Source: Bacteroidales bacterium (lineage in GTDB: Bacteria > Bacteroidota > Bacteroidia > Bacteroidales > VadinHA17). Taken from it: 6,799 nucleotides of DNA. The stretch lies in NCBI GenBank assembly GCA_003518245.1, contig DOZA01000324.1, positions 1-6,799 of the forward strand. Direction: 5' to 3'. Each line of letters opens with the position of its first letter. Within the stretch, counting starts at the first letter, position 1. Below the pieces are notes generated by a model that saw nothing but the letters and a program-made list of their open reading frames with translations, was not told the DNA's origin and made no database searches. The position numbers were made by a program, and so were the translations under genes. Shown here one piece after another: positions 1-5,708 of this stretch.

Positions 1-234
1 CTTTATTCCAATAATAAGGAATTCTATGATCACGGTAATTTTGTATCCGGTTTTGGGCTGGGCTTAAGGATAAGAAATAACAACCTTATCTTCAATACTG
101 TCCAGATAAGATTTGGCATATATCCAGGACCACCTTCCAATTCTTCCCTTCATTATATTGATATAGATGGTGAACGATTACTTAATCCCCCTGGCTTTGA
201 TCCTGAGGCTCCGGGAATAAGCAAATACCGATAA
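1..234 (+). CDS. C-terminal end of a probable outer-membrane beta-barrel protein (5' truncated by window edge)
   Basis: The reading frame is open from base 1 and ends at TAA 232-234, giving 77 residues with no start in the window. The visible part contains an alternating, glycine- and aromatic-rich stretch, FVSGFGLGLRIRNN followed by LIFNTVQIRFGIYP. This looks like two adjacent transmembrane beta-strands of an outer-membrane barrel, and is followed by a polar, proline-rich tail ending in SKYR. Such strands near the C-terminus are common in Bacteroidetes barrel proteins, but I recognise no specific family. The tail extends about 40 residues past the last strand, so this is not the classic terminal-Phe barrel ending. 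The gene reads in the same direction as tilS, 71 nt upstream of the chosen tilS start. Confidence 0.5.
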   Translation, partial: LYSNNKEFYDHGNFVSGFGLGLRIRNNNLIFNTVQIRFGIYPGPPSNSSLHYIDIDGERLLNPPGFDPEAPGISKYR

Positions 235-256
235 ACAACAAGCGTATATTTATCGG
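228..256 (+). terminator. Possible weak hairpin terminator after the upstream gene
   Basis: CCGATAAA (228-235) and TTTATCGG (249-256) form a perfect 8-bp inverted repeat around a 13-nt loop, overlapping the stop codon of the upstream gene. The following bases are pyrimidine-rich, with T runs only from about 270 onward, so the U-tract is displaced by over 10 nt. It could be a poor intrinsic terminator, an mRNA 3'-end structure, or chance. Confidence 0.25.
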
Positions 257-305
257 CATTTCACCTTCCTTTTTATTATTTTTGCATTTACGAAGCCTGA
301 AACTA

Positions 306-1625
306 ATGACAGAACAGTTTGAAAAATACCGTAAGGAAAACAGAATCTTCACACACAAAAATAGTATTCTTGTTGCAGTAAGCGGAGGTATTGATTCTAT
401 AGTTATGCTTGATTTGTTCAAGAGGGGAGAATATAATATAGCCGTTGCCCACTGTAATTTCCAGCTAAGAGGTGATGAATCGGACGGGGATGAGAAATTT
501 GTTGAAAATATTTGCAAAAGGGAAGATATAAAACTGTTCAAAACGAAATTCAAAACTGCTGAATATGCCTCTAAGAAAGGTATTTCAATACAGATGGCAG
601 CACGTGATCTCAGATTCGGATGGCTAGCTGAAATAAGAAAAAGTGAAAATCATGATCTTGTAGCTATAGGTCATAATCTTAACGACAGCGTGGAGACAAT
701 GCTCATAAATCTGACACGGGGTACAGGTATAAATGGATTGACAGGTATGAGTCCCAGGTCAGGATATATTATCCGGCCTATATTATTTGCAACCAGGTTG
801 ATGATACAGGATTATGCTGCTGATAATAACTTACAGTACCGGGAAGATTCAAGTAATATCCAGACGAAATATACAAGAAATAAGATCAGGCATAGTGTTA
901 TTCCTGTACTTGAGCAGATAAATCCCTCGGTTATCTACTCTATTGATGAAACCTCCGATTTTCTTAAATCAGCTTATATCATTTATAAACAGTCCATTGA
1001 AACCAAAATAAAGGAAATAATCGAATATAGGGGAGATATTGCCTCGGTCGAAATATCTGAACTAAAGAAATTAGAACCAGTTGAAACATGGATATTTGAA
1101 ATCTTCAAACACTGGAATTTTGGCAGGCAACAGATTGGCGACATAATTCAGCTTATAGGTGCAAGTACCGGTAAACAACTATTCAGCAACAGTCATATAG
1201 TTACAAAAGACAGGAGTAAAATGATAATCTCTCCCCTAGCTGATAATGATAACATAGTATTTACTTTTGAATCAGCTGATGAACTAAGGCAATACAGACT
1301 AATTAAACAATGTGAAATAATAAAAGCAGATCAACTGGTTATTAAAAATGATCCTGATTTTGCCTACCTGGATGCTGATCGGATAAATTATCCGCTTATT
1401 ATACGCAAATGGCAAGAAGGAGATTATTTTCACCCCCTGGGCATGATGGGAAAGAAGAAAGTAAGCGACCTTCTGATTGATATGAAAATTCCTCTCCCTG
1501 AAAAGGAAAACATATACATTCTTGAAATAGAGGGTAAAATAGCATGGGTAATAGGATTAAGGATTGACGACCGTTTCAAAGTCACTAAATCAACATCTAA
1601 AGTCATATTATTGCAAAAGAGATAG
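306..1625 (+). CDS. tilS: tRNA(Ile)-lysidine synthase TilS
   Basis: This cytoplasmic enzyme uses ATP to attach lysine to C34 of the CAU-anticodon tRNA-Ile, so that the tRNA reads AUA. Counted from the ATG at 306 (439 residues), the PP-loop ATPase signature SGGIDS lies at 26-31. It is followed by AHCNFQLRG (48-56), IQMAARDLRF (95-104), GHNLNDSVET (122-131, family form HHxxDQxET) and the TRNKIRHSVIP motif. The C-terminal TilS domain is shown by KWQEGDYFHPLGMMGKKKVSD (in part), starting near residue 368. Length and domain order are normal for the longer TilS form. An in-frame TTG at 282 would add 8 residues; I prefer ATG 306 because known TilS proteins begin about 25 residues before the PP-loop. 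No Shine-Dalgarno is visible. The stop lies 2 nt from the end of the convergent tyrA relic, with no terminator between. Confidence 0.95.
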   Translation: MTEQFEKYRKENRIFTHKNSILVAVSGGIDSIVMLDLFKRGEYNIAVAHCNFQLRGDESDGDEKFVENICKREDIKLFKTKFKTAEYASKKGISIQMAARDLRFGWLAEIRKSENHDLVAIGHNLNDSVETMLINLTRGTGINGLTGMSPRSGYIIRPILFATRLMIQDYAADNNLQYREDSSNIQTKYTRNKIRHSVIPVLEQINPSVIYSIDETSDFLKSAYIIYKQSIETKIKEIIEYRGDIASVEISELKKLEPVETWIFEIFKHWNFGRQQIGDIIQLIGASTGKQLFSNSHIVTKDRSKMIISPLADNDNIVFTFESADELRQYRLIKQCEIIKADQLVIKNDPDFAYLDADRINYPLIIRKWQEGDYFHPLGMMGKKKVSDLLIDMKIPLPEKENIYILEIEGKIAWVIGLRIDDRFKVTKSTSKVILLQKR

Positions 1626-1627
1626 TC

Positions 1628-1955
1628 CTAACCTGCTTTCATTTCTATATTAGCCCTAAGTTTTTCAAAAAGTCCATGTAAATCACTCTCCTTTTTCTCT
1701 TCAAGCATTATTATCAGATATAAAAGGCAATATATGCTCATAGGCTTCTATCGTTTGTTTTAATCCTGTGGTATTTAGCAATAGATCAGGGCTGAAATCA
1801 GCTGCTTCACTCAAATTTTTATATCTGAAAGTGTTAAACAGGTATTTTAATTTTTGTGGATCGGTGTCATAAACCGCAACATCATAATCCAGGCACAGTG
1901 TTTCAGCAAGCCATGATCCCATATTCCCGGCACCTGCAATCAGTATTCTTTCCAT
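1628..1955 (-). pseudogene. tyrA: Prephenate dehydrogenase (TyrA) relic: N-terminus joined to C-terminal tail by an internal deletion
   Basis: Intact TyrA oxidatively decarboxylates prephenate to 4-hydroxyphenylpyruvate, the precursor of tyrosine. Only an 84-residue reading frame remains (1955-1701). It starts MERILIAGAGNMGSW, with the Rossmann GxGxxG at residues 8-13 and an acidic residue after beta-2 (D30, in VAVYDTDP), which favours NAD. It runs to EHILPFISDNNA and stops, just where family members normally continue into the conserved Asp-Ile/Val-Ser-Lys segment. The catalytic and dimerisation regions are absent. In a shifted frame overlapping the stop (1708-1628), the last 26 codons encode a tail containing LHGLFEKLRANIE, which resembles a TyrA C-terminus. 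Together about 110 residues survive of an expected ~250. The start abuts the aroC stop (TAG-ATG, no gap), with GGAGG about 10 nt upstream inside aroC. An expressed short peptide cannot be excluded, but it would lack catalytic parts. Confidence 0.75.
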
Positions 1956-2948
1956 CTACTCTGGTCCTCCATTTATAGCCCTGTTTATAAGAATCAGATC
2001 AGCAAGTGCCAGGGATACAGCTGCTTCTATAATTACGGGTATTCTAAGTGCGATACAGGCATCATGCCTTCCTTCTATCTTCAAAGAATCAATTTCGTTT
2101 TTTTCAATATTCCAGGTTTTTTGTTCTTTTGAGATACTTGAGGGTGGTTTGACTGCCACTCTCAGCACAATATCATTCCCGTTACTTATTCCACCATTAA
2201 TCCCTCCAGCATTATTGGTAGATGTTCTACCATATTTGTCAATAATAGGGTCATTGTGTTCAGAGCCTCTCATCGATGCTGCCCGGAAACCCGAACCGAA
2301 TTCTATACCTTTTATTGCAGGTATTGAAAAGATCACCTGGCTAATTGCTGATTCCACCGAATAATAAAGAGGTTCTCCCAGGCCGGCAGGTACACCCGAG
2401 GCCACACATTCAATCAAGCATCCTACTGAATCACCCTCTTTGAGTGCCCTGTCTACTTCCTTCAAGGCATCTTTATTTCCCCCTGCACTCAAGAGCTGTG
2501 TTTTAACCTCAATAGGTTCAATTATTAATTTTGCTATTGATCCGGCAGTAACCATTCCCCATGTCAATCGCCCTGAAAAATGACCTCCTCCCCGTATATC
2601 AGCGTATCCCCTGTACTTCTGATAAGACACCATATCAGCATGTCCAGGCCTGGGAACAGATAAAAACTTATTGTAATCTGAAGGTCGTTCATCGGTATTT
2701 TTAGTACTTATCATTATAGGTGCTCCCGTACTTTTACCATTGTAAACACCACTCATTATTTCAGGTATATCATATTCCTTTCTTGGAGTGGTCCCCTTTG
2801 CCCCGCTTTTACGTCTATCAATATCTTTAAGGATCAATCCCTCGTTGATTTCCAGGCCGGCCGGACATCCGTCAATAATAATTCCAACCTCCGGACCATG
2901 TGATTCTCCGAATACGGATATTCTGAATATTTTCCCCAGTGTATTCAT
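1956..2948 (-). CDS. aroC: Chorismate synthase
   Basis: This enzyme converts 5-enolpyruvylshikimate 3-phosphate to chorismate with reduced FMN, the last step of the common aromatic pathway. The 330-residue protein shows FGESHG (catalytic His 17), DRRKSGAKGTTPR (44-56), RPGHAD (100-105), DIRGGGHFSGR (117-127), GSEHND, NAGGINGGISNG, KPPSSI and the terminal EGRHDACIALRIPVIIEAA. It belongs to the short form with GGGHFSGR in place of the more familiar GGGRxSARET. No motif is missing despite the modest length. It starts 7 nt after aroA ends and its stop codon touches the tyrA relic start, so the genes are almost certainly co-transcribed and probably translationally coupled. It looks intact, unlike the next gene. 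Confidence 0.96.
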   Translation of the reverse strand: MNTLGKIFRISVFGESHGPEVGIIIDGCPAGLEINEGLILKDIDRRKSGAKGTTPRKEYDIPEIMSGVYNGKSTGAPIMISTKNTDERPSDYNKFLSVPRPGHADMVSYQKYRGYADIRGGGHFSGRLTWGMVTAGSIAKLIIEPIEVKTQLLSAGGNKDALKEVDRALKEGDSVGCLIECVASGVPAGLGEPLYYSVESAISQVIFSIPAIKGIEFGSGFRAASMRGSEHNDPIIDKYGRTSTNNAGGINGGISNGNDIVLRVAVKPPSSISKEQKTWNIEKNEIDSLKIEGRHDACIALRIPVIIEAAVSLALADLILINRAINGGPE

Positions 2949-2955
2949 CTTGTTA

Positions 2956-4212
2956 CTATGTTTTTTTAATTTTTATACCAAGCTGTATAAGATCATCATA
3001 AAATGAGGGATAGGATTTATTCACTGATTCTGCTCCCGTGATAACAACACCGCTATCAGAGGCAAGTGAAAGGATTGTAAGAGCCATCGCTATACGGTGA
3101 TCCCCATGTGAGTCTACATTACCTCCTCTTATCTTTGAGGGTCCAACAATCTCGATCCGGTCATTATAATTTGTTATTTTAACACCCAGTTTTGTAAACT
3201 CCTTTTCAAGGGCCTCTCCCCTGTTACTCTCTTTAATTTTAAGTCTTTCTGTACCATATATAACAGACTTCCCTTTACAGAAAGAGGCCAGTACTGCAAG
3301 TGGGGGAGCAAGGTCTGGACAGTCAGATATATCAATTTCAAAAGATCTTAATTCATTGTTTCTTACGGTTATATCATTCTCTGCTATTTCAACAATAGCA
3401 CCTGTTTCCTTAATTATTTCAATAATGGCAGTATCAGGCTGAGTTGATAAATATGATATATTTCTTATCCTTAATTCACCTGCAATGGCTCCCATAACCA
3501 GTAGGAATGCTGCTCCACTCCAATCACCCTCAACTGTAAATACCCCTGGTTTGAAAGACTGGGATCCGGGAATATTGAAAATTGTATATTCTTCATTATC
3601 AATTTTAATCCCAAAATGATTCAATATTTCTATTGTAAGGTCAATATAGGGTTTGCTCTTCAGGTTTCTTACAAACAGCCTGGAATTGTTTTCAAGTATT
3701 GGCAGGGCAATAAGGAGCCCTGTTAAAAACTGAGAACTGAGTGACCCATCTACAATAACACGGCCTGCTTTCATGGGACCTTTGACTTTAAGGGGTAGAG
3801 AACCGTTGGTTGTAATCACCTCCACTCCTAATTGAGTCAGGGTCTTATTCAACATATTAAAAGGCCTTCCGGTCAATGATCCTTCTCCGGTAATCTCTAT
3901 CCAATCATTACTTAATGCAGCAATAACGGAAAAAAGCCTTGCACCAAGTCCGGATTCACCACAAAACACCTTATTGCATAAGGGATTAAATCCTCCCTGG
4001 ATAATAAACCTGTCTGAAAGCTTTTTGATATCAGCACCCAGGCATTCGGCCATACTCAGGGCCGACAGTGAGTCATCAGCCAGGGAAGGATTGATGATCT
4101 CAGACCTGCCTTCTGAAAGCAAAGCACAGGCTACAGCCCTTTGCATAGCACTCTTGGAAGGAGGTGCAGCAATGGTACCGCTTACTGATGCTGTAGATAC
4201 AGAAACGATCAT
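2956..4212 (-). CDS. aroA: 3-phosphoshikimate 1-carboxyvinyltransferase (EPSP synthase)
   Basis: This enzyme condenses shikimate 3-phosphate with phosphoenolpyruvate to give EPSP. The 418-residue protein carries APPSKSAMQR (substrate-binding Lys20, Ser21, Arg25), CGESGLGAR (84-92, the PEP/glyphosate-site loop, here GESG rather than GNAG), DGSLSSQFLTG (155-165), GDWSGAAF, DCPDLAPP with the probable catalytic Asp297, KESNR (327-331, KESDR in many other phyla) and HGDHRIAMA (369-377). All active-site blocks are present and the length is close to the E. coli enzyme (427 residues). It starts 1 nt after the aroB stop without a Shine-Dalgarno, which suggests coupled translation. Confidence 0.97.
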   Translation of the reverse strand: MIVSVSTASVSGTIAAPPSKSAMQRAVACALLSEGRSEIINPSLADDSLSALSMAECLGADIKKLSDRFIIQGGFNPLCNKVFCGESGLGARLFSVIAALSNDWIEITGEGSLTGRPFNMLNKTLTQLGVEVITTNGSLPLKVKGPMKAGRVIVDGSLSSQFLTGLLIALPILENNSRLFVRNLKSKPYIDLTIEILNHFGIKIDNEEYTIFNIPGSQSFKPGVFTVEGDWSGAAFLLVMGAIAGELRIRNISYLSTQPDTAIIEIIKETGAIVEIAENDITVRNNELRSFEIDISDCPDLAPPLAVLASFCKGKSVIYGTERLKIKESNRGEALEKEFTKLGVKITNYNDRIEIVGPSKIRGGNVDSHGDHRIAMALTILSLASDSGVVITGAESVNKSYPSFYDDLIQLGIKIKKT

Positions 4213-4213
4213 A

Positions 4214-5236
4214 TTACGAAAACTGTTTATGCAATTTTTTCAAAATATCTTCTAATAAGTATTCCTTCTGAATCCCGTGTCCGATTTTCTCCAAAAGTAT
4301 AAAGGAAATATTGTTTCCTCTTCTTTTTTTATCTGAGAAGATTTTGTCTCTTATAGCAGGCCACCTTATTTTAATTTCCGGTAAAAGTCCAAGATTCGTA
4401 AATAAACTCCTGATTCTTTCAACATCCTTTTTATTTATAAGTCCCTCATTATATGATATTTCTACTGCAGCCATCATGCCAGATGCAATTGAAATACCAT
4501 GGCTTAAACCGGTTGTTGATTCAATAGCATGGCCAAGAGTATGCCCAAAATTCAATAGCTTCCTTTCGCCTAGCTCCATTTCATCCCTTTCAACAACAGC
4601 TATTTTAATTACGATTGATTTCGAAATTAGCTCTTCCAGAAGATCCGGCATCCTTTTTAGTACTGGTGAAATATTATCCTCAATCACCCTGAATAATTCC
4701 TTATCCTTAATAAGTGCATGCTTTACTAATTCTCCCAGTCCTGATATATACTCCTCATCTGGCAGTGTGTTAAGTAAACCTGAATCACAAATAACAAATG
4801 ATGGCTGTTTTATACAGCCGATAATATTTTTTATTCCGTTAACATTAACCCCGTTTTTTCCTCCGATACTTGCATCAACCTGTGAAAGAAGTGTAGTTGA
4901 AATAAATCCGAAATCTATACCACGCATAAAAACCGATGCTACAAAACCCGTAATATCACATACGACCCCACCACCTATTCCAAGCAAAAAGGAAGACCTG
5001 TCAGCACCGATGGCAATAAGGTGTTTTATTATTGTTTTCACGGTATCAAGCTCTTTCACTGCTTCGCCAGTACCTATAGTAATTACAGGGTAGTCAGGAA
5101 AGGAATAGCCATACAGCTTATTAACATTAATATCGGATATGATTATAACATCTTTACCGGATAATAACTTCTTAGTGAGATCCCAGGCATCCCCCATATA
5201 CACATGGGTTTTTTTATTATCAAATTTTATTTCCAT
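4214..5236 (-). CDS. aroB: 3-dehydroquinate synthase
   Basis: This NAD- and divalent-metal-dependent enzyme cyclises DAHP to 3-dehydroquinate, the second shikimate-pathway step. The 340 residues show IGGGVVCDITGF (87-98, nucleotide binding), DASIGGKNGVN (121-131), GLGELVKHA (166-174; metal ligand Glu169), NFGHTLGHAIE (229-239) and LSHGISIASGM, with His232 and His246 as likely further metal ligands. Length and motif order are normal. ATG 5236 is preceded by no clear Shine-Dalgarno. The 49 nt upstream separate it from the stop of the decayed DAHP synthase gene, whose product would have supplied its substrate. It is now the first intact gene of the operon, about 235 nt downstream of the attenuator. 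Confidence 0.97.
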   Translation of the reverse strand: MEIKFDNKKTHVYMGDAWDLTKKLLSGKDVIIISDINVNKLYGYSFPDYPVITIGTGEAVKELDTVKTIIKHLIAIGADRSSFLLGIGGGVVCDITGFVASVFMRGIDFGFISTTLLSQVDASIGGKNGVNVNGIKNIIGCIKQPSFVICDSGLLNTLPDEEYISGLGELVKHALIKDKELFRVIEDNISPVLKRMPDLLEELISKSIVIKIAVVERDEMELGERKLLNFGHTLGHAIESTTGLSHGISIASGMMAAVEISYNEGLINKKDVERIRSLFTNLGLLPEIKIRWPAIRDKIFSDKKRRGNNISFILLEKIGHGIQKEYLLEDILKKLHKQFS

Positions 5237-5285
5237 ATATTACGATGACAGATTTTTAATTCTTAAAGTTATTAAATCAATCCGA

Positions 5286-5467
5286 CTAATTCATAACCTT
5301 ATTCTTGAAGCTTATGTATTCCTGGTGTATTTGCATAAATATTTGTATTATAAAATGATCTCCATCCCAAGTTACCTGGTAGTTTATAATAACCTGTTCC
5401 TCTGATTCAGCACTGCATGGCCACGATATAATTACCAGCTCTTAATTTTTTCTGCTGAATCAATCAT
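5286..5467 (-). pseudogene. Relic of a DAHP synthase/chorismate mutase fusion gene (both ends kept, middle deleted)
   Basis: The intact enzyme would join PEP and erythrose 4-phosphate to DAHP (N-terminal domain) and turn chorismate into prephenate (C-terminal AroQ domain). Such fusions are known in Bacteroidetes, for example Porphyromonas. ATG 5467, three bases after the attenuator U-tract, opens MIDSAEKIKSW and then a stop. Shifted by a small indel, the frame 5441-5289 reads ELVIISWPCSAESEEQVI, matching the beta-1 signature GPCSAE[ST]EEQV, but with the usually invariant Gly changed to Trp. After about ten unassignable residues it continues FIIQIFMQIHQEYIS and ends KVMN-stop at 5286, very like the end of AroQ chorismate mutases (F..I...IH.ESI). 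About 60 of an expected ~350 residues remain, so neither domain could work. Position, frame and both conserved ends make this far more likely than chance, although the C-terminal match is from memory of the family. Confidence 0.78.
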
Positions 5468-5470
5468 TAT

Positions 5471-5497
5471 AAAAAAAAGCCCCTTCAAGGAGGGGCT
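5471..5497 (-). terminator. Attenuator terminator of the aromatic operon leader (segments 3:4)
   Basis: On the minus strand, AGCCCC (5497-5492) pairs with GGGGCT (5483-5478), plus an inner U:A pair. The loop is CCUUGA, and a run of U follows (5477-5471). This is a textbook intrinsic terminator, and it acts only on leftward transcription. The only gene start upstream of it on that strand is the Tyr/Phe leader peptide, so it would stop operon transcription before the structural genes. Confidence 0.88.
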
Positions 5498-5571
5498 AAC
5501 TGGTAAATATCTTACGTACGAATATATCCCTCCTATCTTACTTCATTGAAGTAATAATAGTAGAAGAAATA
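5488..5571 (-). promoter_or_regulatory. Alternative RNA pairings of a ribosome-mediated Tyr/Phe attenuator (segments 1:2 and 2:3)
   Basis: Segment 1, TATTTCTTCTA (5571-5561, codons Tyr7-Phe8-Phe9-Tyr10 of the leader), can form 11 continuous pairs, three of them G-U, with segment 2, TAGGAGGGATA (5535-5525, beginning at the leader stop codon). Segment 2 can instead form 7 Watson-Crick pairs, AGGAGGG (5534-5528) with CCCTCCT (5494-5488). That second partner is segment 3, the 5' arm and loop of the terminator. A small hairpin, TTACTTC-AAT-GAAGTAA (5554-5538), lies between segments 1 and 2. Inferred behaviour: a ribosome stalled at Tyr/Phe codons masks segment 1, so 2:3 forms and transcription continues. 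A ribosome reaching the stop covers segment 2, so the terminator forms. Without translation, 1:2 forms and the terminator again forms. Pairings were found by eye; energies were not computed. Confidence 0.75.
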
Positions 5572-5589
5572 GTTGTTCGTATTAATCAT
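5533..5589 (-). CDS. Tyr/Phe-rich leader peptide of the aromatic operon
   Basis: ATG 5589 to TAG 5533 encodes MINTNNYFFYYYYFNEVR (18 residues), in which residues 7-14 are five Tyr and three Phe with no interruption. Eight aromatic codons in a row of only 18, directly in front of an intrinsic terminator and an aromatic biosynthesis operon, is the mark of a leader peptide whose translation, not its product, matters. The control codons overlap RNA segment 1, and the stop codon overlaps segment 2. The start lies about 18 nt downstream of the -7 element, so the 5' untranslated leader is very short. There is no strong Shine-Dalgarno, as is usual for Bacteroidetes. It is comparable in design to the Phe-rich pheA leader of enterobacteria. 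I do not know of a described homologue. Confidence 0.85.
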   Translation of the reverse strand: MINTNNYFFYYYYFNEVR

Positions 5590-5607
5590 CTCAATATTAT
5601 TTCGGAT

Positions 5608-5638
5608 CAAATATACGCTTGCTTAGAATATTTGTAAA
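5608..5638 (-). promoter_or_regulatory. Bacteroidetes-type promoter for the leader and aro operon
   Basis: Reading minus, TATATTTG (5615-5608) matches the Bacteroidetes -7 consensus TAnnTTTG exactly. TTTA (5638-5635) matches the -33 TTTG at three of four bases, with a 19-nt spacer, the usual distance. Transcription would begin around 5600-5604, a dozen or so bases before the leader ATG. This fit in both spacing and position supports the leader-peptide call. Confidence 0.72.
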
Positions 5639-5708
5639 TTTTTCTTACTGATTATATTATTTTTAATAAAAACATTTAAGTGAATTATGTAATATTGCAT
5701 AACATGGT

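Noticed and set aside
282..305. TTG start giving an 8-residue longer TilS
   Set aside because: There is no ribosome-binding site for it, and the ATG at 306 gives the usual distance to the PP-loop.
1655..1680. T-run / A-run inverted sequence (TTTTTCAAAAA) as a bidirectional terminator
   Set aside because: It is only a five-pair A-T stem with a one-base loop inside the tyrA tail codons, too weak to terminate transcription.
4311..5093. 260-codon plus-strand open frame opposite aroB
   Set aside because: It is the antisense of a fully conserved aroB. The translation is a Ser/Ile/Pro-rich string without motifs, as expected for a shadow frame.
5264..5271. TAACTTTA on the minus strand as a second promoter directly before aroB
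   Set aside because: It matches seven of eight -7 consensus bases, but no TTTG-like -33 element lies 19-21 nt upstream and such AT-rich matches are frequent here. A weak internal promoter remains possible.
5139..5405. Plus-strand open frame across the aroB start and the upstream spacer
   Set aside because: It has no recognisable motif, and its sense strand is better explained by the aroB N-terminus and the DAHP synthase relic on the other strand.
5403..5462. Perfect 10-bp inverted repeat TGATTCAGCA / TGCTGAATCA with a 40-nt loop
   Set aside because: Both arms fall on codons of the DAHP synthase relic (Asp-Ser-Ala near the start and Ser-Ala-Glu-Ser in the signature), so coding history explains them. 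No U-tract or protein-site logic supports a regulatory role.
5690..5697. TAATATTG on the plus strand as the nth promoter -7 element
   Set aside because: There is one mismatch, no -33 partner at the right distance, and it would leave only about 5-7 nt before the nth start codon.
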